Shown piece by piece: positions 12,035-23,388 of a stretch of DNA of 64,000 nucleotides. The stretch is from positions 75,071,189 through 75,135,188 of the forward strand of contig NC_134455.1 of assembly GCF_047948215.1 (NCBI RefSeq). Direction: 5' to 3'. The stretch is from Lycorma delicatula. Lineage: Eukaryota; Arthropoda; Insecta; Hemiptera; Fulgoridae. The notes under the pieces were generated by a model that was not told the origin of the DNA, made no database searches, and saw nothing but the letters and a program-made list of their open reading frames with translations. The position numbers were made by a program, and so were the translations under genes. How positions within the stretch are numbered: position 1 is the stretch's first letter; each line of letters begins with the position of its first letter.

Positions 12035-15000
12035 TTATAGACTTTTAAGAAGTCCACTGGCGTGTAAAAATGCAACTATATTTTCTTCATTTCCATTATC
12101 CAGATCAGCACTAATATTATTTCTAAGACGGAACCTCTTTCTGAGGTCCTCATATATGGTACACTCTTCTATTAGATGCTTGATTGTCAGTGTTTTATTA
12201 CAAACACCGCACATTGGTCTCACTTCGCCGGTTAACATATATAAATTTGTTAATGTCAACTTAAAATTTGTTGAGTCAACTTAAATTCGCTTTTCCATTT
12301 ATAAGGAGAAGTTTTTACTGAGTTTAATTTTGTATTTAAACTCCTTCATTCAGCATTCCACTTGTTTTTTACTATGTTTGTTAGACGGTTTTTAACATCT
12401 GCCACTCTTACAGGAAATGCATCCAAATCATCGCAGACTGTTGCCTTTCTGGCAGCTTCGTCTGCGATTTCATTACCTGTAATACCAGCATGCCCCGGAG
12501 TGCATACAAATACACATCGCTGTCTCGTTGTTTTAGAACGTATAAAATGGACAGGATGTTAGCAATAAGGACATCCTTAATGTTCTTGTTCCGAATTGCG
12601 ACAAGGGCACTTAAAGAATCGGAACATATTAGCACTCTCTCTTCGCAATAGTGTTCAGTGTAGCGAAGAGCTTGCTGAATTGCAGTGAGTTCTGCCGTGT
12701 AGAAACTGGCCACATCTGGAAGTTTCCAAAAGTGGGCTTCTCCATTTACATATATTGAGCATCCAACACCATGTTCGGTTTTAGAACCGTCAGTATAAAT
12801 TTTGATATGTTCTTCGTAACTACTGACGGTTGCCAAAAATTCCTGTTGGTCTGGAATAGGTAGCACGATGTTCATATACTGCAGCCATAGGATGATTCGT
12901 AAACAATTTATTATTTATATGGGCAGGGATAGCCCAAACATTTGCTGCATATCTTAACAAAAGGATCTCTCTTCTATAATGTAGTGGCATTATTCCGACT
13001 TCAGACTTCAGACTAGCCGCCGGACTTGTGCGGAAAGCGCCTGTTGCATATCTTATTCCGCTACTATGAACTACGTCTAACTTTCTTAAGTGCGACTTTC
13101 TCGCGGATGAATATACGATACATCCGTAGTCTAGTTTAGATTGAACCAATGCTTTATGCAATCTCAATAATGTCTCTTTGTCTGAGCCCCAATTTAAATT
13201 CGATAAACATTTTATAATGTTTAGGGCTCTTTTGCATTTATCACTCAAGTCCTGTATATGTAATCTCCATGTAAGGGATTTATCCAATAGTAGTCCTAAA
13301 TATCTTACGCTGTCTTTATATTGTATTGGATTATCATTAATTGTCAACGCAAGACTTTGATGAGGAATTCTCTTCCTACAAAAGTGTACACAGCACGTTT
13401 TTTCTGGTGAGAATTGGAATGCGTTATTCCTTGCACCTTCATTTAGAGCACTGATCGCTCGTTGCAATTTGTACCTCACCATAGCATTCTTGTTGCTGGC
13501 ATACATAATTGCCAGATCATCAACATAGACGCTTTTTCTGATTTCTACTGGAATGGCTAATATCAATTTATTAATGGCAATGGTAAATAAGGTACCGCTC
13601 AACGGCGAACCCTCTGGTATGCCATTTTCCATGATTCTTTCACATGAATATTGATTGTTGACACGTAATTGGAAGGTACGGTCATTCATATAGTTGCTGA
13701 GCAGTATAGGCAAATTGCCACGAATCCCCCATTCATGTATCTGGAGCATTATACATGACGCCAGGTCATATCGAAAGCCTTCTGAAGATCAAAGAAGACT
13801 CCGACACAATGTTTCCTTTTAATGAAGCTGTTATATATAACGTCCTCTAAGCTGATCATTTGATCAGTGGTAGAATGGTATTGCCGAAAACCTGCTTGAT
13901 ACGGTGATATCAGGTTTTCTTTTTCCAGAAACGAACCCAGACGAGTCGATTATTAATAATTTTTTCAAATATTTTTCCCATAGCACACGTTAAAGAAATA
14001 GGACGGTAGCTATTAGGATCTGTTCAATTTTTATTTTTCTTTGGTACTGGAACAACATGAGCTTCATTCTGCTGCTGCGGGTAGGTTCCATCCCGCCATA
14101 TTTGATTATAACGTTCTAATAATCTGCGTTTTGCAGTGGTATTCACCTGCCTGATCATATTATAATGGATTTCATCCGGACCAGCAGCTGTGTTACCTGC
14201 TTTTTCCAATGCTTTCACGAATTCTTCCATTTTAAAAGGTACATAATATGAGTAGTTATACAGTTCTAAAATTTAGTAGACCTTCGAGTCCTTCTTTTTT
14301 GGTTCGAAAACCTTCCTCGTAGTTGGCCGTTTTGCTGGCCTTCTCGAAGTGATAGGACAATAGCTCTGCGATTTCGTTTGGAGTATCCTTAATTCCATCT
14401 TCATCTTGAAGGCTAGTTATGTGAACAACATTTTTACGCCCACAAATCGCCTTCACTTTCCTCCAAACATCTGATGCAGTAGTGGTTCTGTCGATGGATG
14501 ACACGTATTGCTGCCAGGATCGTTTTTTCGAGTCAATCATAAGAAGTTTTGCATTCGCACTGTATTTTTTAAAGGCAACAAGATTTTCTATGCTAGGACG
14601 CTTCTTGAAGGCGTTATACGCTCTTTTCTTTCTTTTAATAGCTTCACTTATTTCACCGTTCCTCCATGGAGCGGGTTTCTTCGTAAGTTTCCCAGATGTT
14701 TTGGGAATATATCTCGATGCCGACTCAATTATTGCATTTGTTATGGCGTCGACATCGTCTCCGATAGCTCCAGTTGTTTCAGGGAGTATCGTTCTAGCTG
14801 TGAAGCTCGTCCAATCTGCCTTTTCAAACAACCATAGTTTAGAGATGGGATATATTGTTCTTGTAACATCAGTTACAATTTGCACCGGGAAATGATCGCT
14901 TCCATGCAGATCGTCTAAGACATGGAATCTGTACCTCGGTACAGATCGAGGCACTTATAGGCACTAGATCTTGCACTTATAAGCGGATCGATAGCGATCC

Positions 15001-15560
15001 CCTTATAAGTGCAAGATCTATACAGGACGTCGATCCATCTCTGGCATTGAAAAAGGTTCCTGATCCGTCGTTTAAGATAATAAGTTCTGAATTCATCAGG
15101 AACTCTTCCAGTTCTCTTTCGCGAGGATCTACTCGATCCGATCCCCAAAGAGAATTATGAGCATTTAAGTCGCCCACCAGTAAAACAGGTGGGGGAAGCT
15201 CAAAAATTAATCTTGCTATGTCATCCTTATTCCAATCAAAATTCGGCAAGTATATGCTGCATACAGTGATCTGAAGCGGACGGTTCATTCTAACGGCGAC
15301 CGCTTGTAGGTTTGTGTTTAGAACAACCGCTTCGGTGGTAGCTCTAGTCGATGTTAATATAGCTACTCCACTAACTCTTACATTTGGCGGTTGATCTCGC
15401 CGAAATATATCGAATCCTTTTAATTTAAAATTTTCATTTCGGCGGAAGTGCGTTTCTTGCAGACATATACAAATCGGGTCTACATCATGTACCAAGCGTT
15501 GGAGCTCATGGATGCTTATAAAACATCCATTGATGTTCCATTGTACTATCGACTCGCTGA
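12035..15560 (-). pseudogene. LINE-A ORF2 (endonuclease / RT / RNase H), broken copy A2
   Basis: Read from 15560 downwards: endonuclease (IVQWNINGCF, CLQETHFRRN, LLVGDLNAHNSLWGS), a palindromic insertion with a stop (14966-15019), GSDHFPVQIV, RT (GPDEIHYNMIRQ, NGIPEGSPLSGTLFT, YVDDLAIMYA), RNase H (IYTDGSKTEHGVGCS, YTAELTAIQQAL, ICSDSLSALVAI) and the tail CGVCNKTLTIKHLIEECTIY. The catalytic YVDD is kept. Relative to A3, about 160 bp between the RT and RNase H are gone; the deletion ends lie in a short repeat (CCGGAATT / CAGGAATT), leaving GACCAACAGGAATTTTT near 12840. Several frameshifts (near 13990-14030, 14240, 12540) also break the frame. Confidence 0.85.
14966..15019. repeat. Palindromic insertion in the endonuclease of A2
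   Basis: A 25-nt arm (14966-14990), a 4-nt spacer (atag) and a complementary 25-nt arm (14995-15019) with one mismatch. The same structure with perfect arms is at 32775-32828 in A3. In A1 the corresponding site runs straight from GGATCGATAG into TACCGAGG. The insertion introduces a stop between the endonuclease ID and SDH motifs. Confidence 0.85.
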
Positions 15561-15572
15561 TTTTAAATTATA

Positions 15573-15788
15573 TTATAGCCTAGGTTTTCCCTTCGGGACT
15601 CCTTTTTTTCTTTTCTTCTCCATCCTATTAACATCTTCGTGTTCGCGGAGAAGGTCGTCGCCTGTAAGGCTTCCGGTCTCCTTATCGGAGACCACTGAAG
15701 CGGCCGACCACGACGGGCATGGATCGGCACCGGTTACAGGCGCCGATTTTGGGGCGGCAACTTGGCCGACCCCAGACACGGGGGTCAC
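15573..15788 (-). pseudogene. LINE-A ORF1 3' part, separated by LINE-B (copy A2)
   Basis: Minus-strand frame ending in MEKKRKKGVPKGKPRL, matching the C-terminus of A3 ORF1 (NMEKKRKKRWPKGKPRI). It is the distal part of the gag-like ORF1 whose main part is at 21522-22823. The two parts are separated by LINE-B and overlap only in the 12-bp target duplication. The segment is rich in Ala, Pro, Ser and Gly and is probably a disordered tail in the family. Confidence 0.8.
15775..15786. repeat. Target-site duplication of LINE-B, left copy
   Basis: gacacgggggtc, repeated exactly at 21503-21514 on the other side of LINE-B. When the element is removed, one copy continues the LINE-A ORF1 sequence seen in A3. 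Confidence 0.92.
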
Positions 15789-16680
15789 CGAGTCGAGTTC
15801 TGGACGGCACTGAGTACAGACGTGTGTTCTTAGCTCTCCGTTTTTATGCTTTTTGACTGGTATTTTTGGATATTTTATTGGATTTGGACATTGGAATCTT
15901 TAGTGGTATGATTAACGGACATATGTGTGAAATATTTTGAGTTTTGGTCACGGATTAATTAAGTTATTGGACTTTTTACTTAAAAGACAAAGTTTTGAGA
16001 ATAGTGAAGTGATTTTACAGTGCTGTAGAATTTTTGGATAACAGCGAAGGACCGTAGTGTAGTGGAATTGCTGGTAAGAGTAATAACAAGTCAATTCATA
16101 CTTGTAGAGTGAGTTAAAAAATATTCTAAATAAGTTTTTTTTTAGTGTTTCAAGTCTACATATATTAGCTTATATAGAGTGAAAATTTTATAAGTTGAAC
16201 GACAAGCTTTGTCTTGCTCGTTACGTCATTGGCAAGCTAGTAAACAAGGACTTGGAGAATTTTCACAAACTTTATAGTATACTGTCAGAATTTTTCTAAG
16301 TGTTTGGAAGCACTTTATACTGGCAATTCCTTTTCCTCTATATCTCCTACAGTTTATACAATAGAAGAAAAATTCCTTAACTTCTTTCCGAACCCAAAGA
16401 TTTCCTACCCTTTGACACCCCCCAAAAATTGAACCCCCCCAAATGTTTGGACCTCAGATCTCGACAGATACATTTTACTTCCCCCGACCCCCCAAAAAAA
16501 AAATTTGGGGGGCACCTGCCCGTGTAGGGTGTCGTTGGATTCGGAATCGTCCCCTGATTCCGAATCCATACAATAAGGAGACGTAGCTCACTTCCCGTGG
16601 AAGATACAGCCTCCCAAGTCGCTTGGCACTCGCGGGGAAGTTCTGGAAGGCGGCAGAGCGTTACTGAGGGTACAGAAGAC
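15787..16680 (+). other. LINE-B 5' UTR
   Basis: About 890 bp before the first supportable ORF1 ATG (16681). It includes a C-rich patch (16420-16500) and an inverted repeat CCCCCCAAA / TTTGGGGGG near 16490-16512 that could fold as a hairpin. LINEs of this type usually carry an internal promoter here, but I see no motif that proves it. An upstream frame open from about 16597 joins the ORF1 frame and could extend it if a non-ATG start were used. Confidence 0.6.
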
Positions 16681-18161
16681 ATGGAGACCACAACACTCAG
16701 CCAAGACAAGGCCAAATGGAAGATAATAGAGGGTAGAGGTGCCAAGAGAGCAAGAGCGGGATCGTCCGAAGAAGAGGGGACCTAATCTAAAAGACGTCAC
16801 CTATAGATTGGGAAATGCACTGTTGCAACTAAGACATTTGACCGGCAAGGCAAGTGCCACAGCGATAAAGGCCCATGAGAGAGAACTTACAGAGATTTAC
16901 AAGGAACTACAAAGGATAAGTGAGGAAGCACCTGACACGAATTCCCAGAGTACACAAACTGAGGGCTATCATAGGAATGAGATGTCGGATATATTGGACG
17001 TTGATTTGTCAGACGAACAGTTAATAGAAAGACTGCCCACTCGATGGTCAACTTGGGTGATGAATCGACTCACCCTAGAAAATACATTGAAACCGGGAGA
17101 TGATAACTGCATCTTCGTAGACTTGAATGGACTGAGACCGAACAGCCAGTATGCTGGGACTACACCGGGAGCAATGGTGTTACAAGAATCTACGATCCTT
17201 GAGGAAGAGAAAGTTACTACTAATGCTACAAAATATGTGGTGATTTACGACTCCAGCGAGGGTGAGAAGGCTATGGCCTCTCACATCATAAAAGCTCTTC
17301 GAAGAGTGGTGGGAAGGCCTGAGTCAGCGGTTTTCGTCGTACCCACTGGCCCGTCGGGTATTCTGGTTAGAAAAATTGTTATATACCTTATGAGGAAAAG
17401 TAAGACACTACCTAGAATGATACTCCCTAATCTGGGAGATCACGGAAGAGCGAGGTCCAGGTCTGCTTCAGCGAGAAGGGGAACCCCACCGGTTATAGAA
17501 AGTAAAACAGTGATAGTTAAGGCTCCGGGAAAATCTTATGCTGACCTCCTGAAGACAATGAAAGAGAAGGTCAAGGCGGAGGAAGCTGGTGAAATATTGT
17601 CTATCAAGAAGGGTAGAGATCAACAGCTTGAAGTCAGAATAAATGGATCGCAGAAAGCGGGGGAATTTTCCTCCCTACTAAAAAATTGAGCAGAGGACCT
17701 ACAAGTTAATATTAGAACAAAGGGGAACGCAGAACGGTGGTTCATGTAAAGGATATGCTGTGCGACACCAAGGAATGTGAGGTCAAGGAGGCGGTAGAAA
17801 AAGTATTGGGTACGGGGGAAAGTTTTCAGATTACATCCCTCAGGGAAGCGTATGGAAACACAATGAACGCCACGGTGTTACCACACAAAAAAATGCAGTA
17901 AAACTTATTGCATCAAGGCTAAGAGTAGGATGGGTGTGTTGCCGGACATACATCCGGACAGAAATCGAGAGGTGTTACCGCTGCTGGGGTACCGGGCATA
18001 GTAGAAGAGAATGTCGAGGTCCAGACCGCTCTGACCTATGCTTTAACTGTGGGAAACCTGGCCATGAAATCAGAGACTGCAAGGAGGCAACACGATGCCT
18101 GGAATGTAATAGTACGTTGCACAGGACTGGCAGTACGAGTTGTGATAAAAGTCATGAATAG
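16681..18161 (+). pseudogene. LINE-B ORF1, gag-like RNA-binding protein, frameshifted
   Basis: The family product binds element RNA. The reading starts at ATG 16681 (METTTLSQDKAKW), shifts frame near 16780 into VTYRLGNALLQLRHL, continues to a stop at 17687, and resumes in another frame (VVHVKDMLCDTKE, about 17735). A further shift occurs near 17895, followed by three zinc knuckles: CYRCWGTGHSRREC, CFNCGKPGHEIRDC and CLECNSTLHRTGSTSC (about 17970-18140). The part before the knuckles (TVIVKAPGKSYADLLKTM) matches the LINE-D gag at 56930. The last codons overlap the ORF2 start in ATGAATAG (18154-18161). At least three frame breaks make it non-functional as it stands, unless some are sequencing errors. 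Confidence 0.8.
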
Positions 18162-21054
18162 AGTGATCCTAATTAATAATAATAGAAGTCGCTTGTCTTG
18201 TGATCTGTCTGAAGAAATTGCAACAAGGTACGATGCCGACTTCTTGGTGGCCACGGAACCAAATGTGTACTTAGCGGCCAGGGGACAATGGGTGACTGAC
18301 AGGAATGGGGATGTGGCTAACAGGAGGATTGCAGGCAATGTGGACTACAACCTGTATCATAGGGGTGATAGTATTGTAGCCGTAGAGTTAAGCAATATAA
18401 TAATAATAGGAATTTACAGTAGTCCTAATTGTACTACGGAAGCCTTTAAAAATAGACTTTTTGACTTACAGCAAGTCATGACGCGCTCCTGTAAGAGAAC
18501 GCTTGTCCTAGGCGATTTCAATTGTAAGACAGCGCTAGCTGGTGCGGCCTACACGAATATTAGAGGAAGAATACTAGAGGAACTGCTTGAGGCTAATGGC
18601 GCGAATTGTATTAACGACGGGACCGCCACTTATAGCGCAAGAGGACATAATTCGATAATTGATTTGGTTATAATCGACAGTAGGATCCGTACTGACTCAA
18701 TTGACTTTGAGGTCCTTAACGAAGAAACTGCTAGTGACCATAGGGCCGTTTTAGTCACCCTTAGAGAGTACCCACCAGGAAGAAGACAGTTAAACATCTT
18801 CAGTAGAATGACAGAACAACAGATTCACCGCGTTACCAACAACGCAGCAAACAGAATCAAAAATTGCCCACAAATAACTCCTGAGGCGTTCCAGGATATA
18901 ATTAAAGAGGAGATAGCTAAAATACCGCCGAGTAACAATAAATATCACCCGGTTTATTGGTGGTCTGCAGAGATAGAAGAGCAGAGAAGAATCATGCAAC
19001 GATACAAAAGAGTAGCTCAGAGATTACGCGCTAGAAATAGAACGGAAGAAGAAGGTCGTCTTGCGATAGAGCAATACAGACAAGCTAGGAAAATACTCAA
19101 CTTCCTTATCAAACAAGCTAAAAAAAAGAAATGGCTGGAGTTGTGTGAAGAGCTTAACGTAGATCCCTGGGGAAAGGCATTTAGGATAGTGACCAAACGC
19201 CTGGGAAGATACGTGTCGACATTGAGTGCTGAAATGTCGGCACGACAGGTTAAATTGCTATTTCCCAGAATAGAAGATCTCAATAGAGAGGTAATTGAGT
19301 GTCAGGCTGGCAGGTTCACTCAAAAGGAGGTTTTGGAAGCCATCATGAAATTAAAAAATAAAAAAAGTCCAGGACCGGATGGCATACCTGCCGCCATCAT
19401 TAAAGACCTTGCCAGGACCATACCCTGGGAATTATTGGATGTTGCAAGTTATGGCTTACAAAACCGTAACTTCCCCAATAGTTGGAAAGAAGCCAGAACT
19501 GTTTTCATTCCTAAAATAGGACCAAATCAAGAACATGTAGGATACAGACCAATCACACTAATAAATAACATGAGTAAGGTAGTCGAAAGACTACTAGAAA
19601 CCCGACTCAGAGAAGAAATCGAGGAAAACGATTGTTTACATGAGGAGCAATATGGTTTTAGAAAAGGCCGGTCTACAATAAACGCGATCGACAAAACTTT
19701 GTCTGGGCATTAAATAGTAGAAACGGCACGTGGAGAACTAGGAAAATCCCACTTATTATAATGTTGGATATAAAAAATGCTTTTGGATCTGTTCCTTGGA
19801 AAGCCATTATCGCAGCATTACAAGCCATGAATATAAGTGATTATCTAGTCAACCAGATTAATCAATACCTTTACCATAGATTCATTGAGGTTAAAACGTT
19901 AGAAGGAAAATCCACATTTGAGATATTTGGAGGAGTTCCACAAGGATCAGTCCTTGGGCCTATACTGTGGAATATTTTTTATGACAAAATTTTTAGATTG
20001 GATTATCCCGAGGGGGTTTTTGTTGTTGGATATGCTGATGACATTGCTGTCCTAGTGGAAGACAGAGAAGTTAATAACCTAGAGGATAAAGCAAATCAGG
20101 CGTTAAGAATAATTGATGAATGGCTGGCTGGTATGAAGCATGCTACAGATATCTACTAACAAATCCTGTTGTTTGGTGTTTTCAGGTAGAAGACCTATTA
20201 GAAACCTCAATATAAACATTAGAGGAGAGAGAATTAAGGAGGTCAAAGAAGCAAAGTATTTAGGGGTTGTTTTGGATAAAAGCCTAAGATTTAGCAAACA
20301 CGTAGAGATGATTTGTAAGAAGGTCACTCCTTTTATTAAGGCATTGAGGACTCTTTTCCAGAACCATGGTACACCGAAAATGGTAATAAGGAGACTGATA
20401 ACTGCAGCTACCACGTCAGCAATTTTATATGCGGCCCCGATATGGGGAGATACAATGAATATTCAGAGAAACAAAACAAAATTAAAAAGAGTACACAGGC
20501 TTGCTTTACTGCGTGTAGCCGCGGGATACAGAACAGTGTCATACGACGCGTTGTGTATATTAACGAAGGTTATACCCATTGATTTACAAATTAAAGGAAG
20601 AACATTTAGATATAGGGGTACGTCCAAAGATGAGGTTGAACGGCTAATTGAACAAGAGTGGCAGGATACATGGACACACTCTAGAGTTGGGGATTGGACC
20701 AGGCGACTAATCCCCAACATAAATACGTGGACTAGTGATAGAATAGGTAATGTAGATTTTTATACGACACAACTGTTAACGGGGCATGGCTCGTTCAGCC
20801 ATTGTCTGTTTAGAATTGGAAAAAGACCTACCCCACAATGTGTGTACTGCCCAGAGACTGATGATGCGGAACACACTGTGTTTGTATGCCCAAGATGGGC
20901 TCCAAATAGAAGAGAAATTTCGGACAACGGACTTACACCTGAAAACCTCTTAAATTGGATGGTCTATAGTGACGATAACTGGGATTGGTTCCGTAGGTTT
21001 GCCGGGGAAATCTTACGCACCAAGGAAGAAGAGGACAGAAGAAGGGGTTTGTGA
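18154..21054 (+). pseudogene. LINE-B ORF2, endonuclease / reverse transcriptase, two frameshifts
   Basis: Starts at ATG 18154 inside the ORF1 stop overlap. Order: endonuclease (VATEPNVY, LGDFNCKT, SDHRAVLV), RT (KKSPGPDGIPAAIIKDL, WKEARTVFIPKIG, YGFRKGRSTINAI, MLDIKNAFGSV, PQGSVLGPILWN, catalytic GYADDIAVLV), then the R1-type C-terminus (LTGHGSFSHCLFRIG, CVYCPETDDAEHTVFVC). No RNase H. Frame changes occur near 19695-19710 and near 20140-20160; otherwise it is open to the stop at 21052-21054. The catalytic aspartates are intact, so the copy is young or recently broken. Confidence 0.87.
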
Positions 21055-21502
21055 AATTAGGGTAGAGAGGACAGTCCCTCCGTGGAGGGCCCGTACGCCG
21101 TGGTGTGCGGGTTCCTGAGAAGGGGGGGAACGCCTGGGGAGTGTGGGACAAATAAAAGACTGAGTCCCGGTTGGCGGTGCCGCTCCTGCGGGTGTCTCGG
21201 CGCTTAGTGGGGACGGTACCGCTGATTAGAGGCAAAGGCATAATGACCGAGACCCGGTTCCCTGCTGAGGGGATGGGAGGTGGCGTAGCCATATCCCGTC
21301 TCCGAGGCAGGGGATTAGAGGCAGGCGAATAAAATAAAATTAAATGGCAGGTTAGCTCCCCCGAGACCGGGGGAGCTAACCTGCCATGCCGGGTGTACAA
21401 CCGGTGGGCGGGGGACGCTCCCTTAGAGTAAAAGGACACTCTCCCCGACTGAGTATACTTAAATGGATATCCGGTCGGGGAGAGTAGGGGGGGAAAAAAA
21501 AA
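21055..21502 (+). other. LINE-B 3' UTR with two hairpins
   Basis: A GC-rich, non-coding segment. Hairpin 1 at 21344-21387 has a perfect 19-bp stem (arm atggcaggttagctccccc, 6-nt loop). Hairpin 2 at 21438-21485 has a 12-bp stem (actctccccgac / gtcggggagagt). The element ends in GGGGGGGG followed by nine A. In R1/R2-type elements RNA structure in the 3' UTR is read by the RT; that role here is inference. Confidence 0.8.
21344..21387 (+). repeat. Perfect 19-bp inverted repeat in LINE-B 3' UTR
   Basis: Arms 21344-21362 and 21369-21387 are exact reverse complements around the loop gagacc. This is strong enough to form a stable RNA stem and is unlikely by chance. Confidence 0.95.
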
Positions 21503-21514
21503 GACACGGGGGTC
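21503..21514. repeat. Target-site duplication of LINE-B, right copy
   Basis: gacacgggggtc, identical to 15775-15786. Confidence 0.92.
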
Positions 21515-21521
21515 GCACCGG

Positions 21522-22823
21522 TCACCGCCTGTGGAAGGGGGGACACTCGTCTCCCTGTGAAACATTTTGTGGCCTCTGAGGCTTAGAGGCCACTTCAGTT
21601 ACAGGAGGCTTGGAAGCTTCCATAACAGAATCTGTAGCTGTCACTTTCTTTTCATCGACTAAAATCTCACTAAGACGGACTTGAATTTCAGGTTTAGTGT
21701 CCGTTTTCTTCTGTACTGGAGCGACTTTCTGTTTTGGAGATGTGTCTTCAGGAGGCTGTACTATTATTCTTGGCTTAAGCGAATCTTTAGTGCTGAGAGG
21801 CTTCATTTTATTTTCAATTATCCTCTCAATTAAGCCAGCCAAGGTAGGTGCGAGTTTGTTGATGATTGCACTCTCATCAACAGCAACTGGAGCAGGAGCA
21901 GGAACAGCAGCCGCAGCCTGAGCATAGGTTGTTGTTGCTCTAGGTCTGCGGGCGTTTACGATCTTCTTGGCTTCAAAGTAGCTGACCTTTTGCAGGGTTT
22001 TTACTTCCTGCACAGCTACTTCGTCTTTGTATACAGGACAGTTCCTGGATCTACAGGAATGCTGTCCTCTGCAGTTTATACAGGTAGGAGGCTCCTTACA
22101 CGGCTCTCCTTCATGAACTTCATCACCGCAAACGCATATTTGCGGCCTCTCACACCTAACAGCGGTGTGTCCAAAGCGTTGGCATTTAAAGTATCGCATT
22201 GGTTGCGGGACAAATGCCCGCACATCCAACCGATGTATGCCCGCTCTTATCTTCTCCGGCAAAGTAGGCCGCTTAAATGTAAGAACATGGGTTGCTGACG
22301 GCAGGACTTCGCCATTCCTTCTCATGTTCAACCTCCGACATTCTAATACTCCCTGCAGCGCTAGTTCTTCTACAATTTCCTGCTCCGTACAGTTAAGAAG
22401 ATCCCGACAGACCACAACACCCCTTGAGGTGTTGAGCGTGCCGTGGGGATCAACACGTACAGCTAGTTCTCCAATTTCTTTAAGACCTAGGACCTTCTGA
22501 GACTGTATATCATTTACAGTCTCTACATGAAGTCCCGTGAAAGTTTTCCTAATTTCCTTAACAGGGCCTCCAGCACATTTTGTTATTTCTCGAGCAATGA
22601 GGAATGGAACCTTCGAGAAATTACCGTCTTCTTTTGTAATAACTAAGTATTTTGGCTTTGGAACGTTGCTTTTGAAGAAACCTTTTTGCAAGCTTTTCCT
22701 AGCCTCAACTTCAATTTTACGAGATTCTGCGCTCTTTCTCCGTTTTGCCTCAGGAGAAACGGCTGGTTCTAGACGAGGGTATTTACGTGAACCCTCTGCC
22801 ACGTTTGGTAGTTCAGTTTGCAT
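21522..22823 (-). pseudogene. LINE-A ORF1 (gag-like), main part, copy A2
   Basis: ATG at 22823 (MQTELPNVAEGSRKYPR), 433 codons to a stop at 21522. The N-terminal half is basic (PEAKRRKSAESRK); next comes an RNA-binding region (KPKYLVITKEDGNFSK, about residues 55-130); then three zinc motifs (FKCQRFGHTAVRC, CVCGDEVHEGEPC, CINCRGQHSCRSRNC) and an Ala/Pro-rich tail. The first Cys of the first knuckle is Tyr here (YFKC), whereas A3 has CFKC. A frameshift just before the LINE-B target gives the premature end HRR-stop. The remaining C-terminal codons lie at 15573-15788 beyond LINE-B. Confidence 0.85.
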
Positions 22824-23363
22824 GAACGATTAATCCCTTCTGTAGTAAGGCTAGCCGCCGGGGTACACCCCCACTCCAGGGCTACCAACCCTGGAGGTCC
22901 GTTCCGGTACTCGGGTGGAACCGGCATATGTCCTGGCAGAGAGCGGATGCGCAGTCTCTGCACTGACTCCAGGCCCTTACACACAGAGGCTTTCAGGGCT
23001 CCCATGCCCCGAACAACATGGGCACCTTAACTACATGCTTGCCATCGCGGGGGGCATGTGGACAACGAAAGGTCTCCGTTACACCTGAAAATAACTTCGA
23101 CCGTGGCCGCCACATCGCCAGCTCTAAAGGCAGTATCAATCCATTTCCATAATCAGTAAGAATTTCATATCTGCAGGTGGCCGCGAAATCCAGTCCTCTA
23201 ATTCGGCCTGCAGGTGAAAATCAGCCGAAAAAGTATATCCGAGAAACAATACTCGGAACCCCGTTAGCCAGCTATATGTAATGTACGTGAGTACAGCTGT
23301 TGCCGCCCTGGACGTGGAACGTAGATGTTGTGTTCCGGACGTGGGGATTATCTACCTCAGGGC
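22824..23363 (-). other. LINE-A 5' UTR, copy A2
   Basis: About 540 bp, collinear with 30155-30695 of A3. Shared blocks are GCCCTGAGGTAG, GTCCGGAACACAACATCTACG, TAGCTGGCTAACGGGG, CGGTCGAAGTTATTT, GGCAAGCATGTAGTTAAGG and CCCCGGCGGCTAGCCTTACT. It is less AT-rich than the flanks and probably holds the internal promoter, although no motif proves this. Confidence 0.75.
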
Positions 23364-23388
23364 ATTATTATTATTATTATTATTATTT
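23364..23388. repeat. (ATT)n run at the 5' edge of LINE-A A2
   Basis: About eight ATT units directly against the 5' end of A2. Seven to nine AAT units abut the 5' end of A3 at 30127-30154. Confidence 0.85.

Larger units (their letters stand above)
15787..21502 (+). mobile_element. Full-length R1-like non-LTR retrotransposon LINE-B
   Basis: A 5.7-kb element between two exact 12-bp copies of gacacgggggtc. It has a long 5' UTR, ORF1 (gag with three CCHC knuckles), an ORF2 (endonuclease, RT, C-terminal zinc motif, no RNase H) that overlaps ORF1, and a 3' UTR of about 450 bp with two strong hairpins ending in a short A run (21494-21502). The ORF order, the lack of RNase H and the C-terminal CVYCPETDDAEHTVFVC motif fit the R1 clade. 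It is inserted in the opposite orientation into ORF1 of A2. A perfect target duplication and few frame breaks suggest a fairly recent insertion. Confidence 0.9.
11681..23363 (-). mobile_element. Full-length LINE-A, copy A2, split by LINE-B
   Basis: Minus-strand element running from a 5' UTR starting GCCCTGAGG at 23363, through ORF1 (start 22823), ORF2 (about 15560 to 12035) and 3' UTR, to an A-rich tail at about 11690. The 5' end lies against an (AAT)n run (23364-23388) and the 3' end against another (11664-11680), as for A3. LINE-B (15787-21502) interrupts ORF1. Without LINE-B the element would be about 6 kb. The ends agree with those of A3. It shares a palindromic insertion with A3 that A1 lacks. 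Several frameshifts and a deletion of about 160 bp make it inactive. Confidence 0.88.

Noticed and set aside
21697..22833. Plus-strand open frames opposite LINE-A ORF1
   Set aside because: Antisense shadows; the minus frame has the zinc motifs and matches A3.
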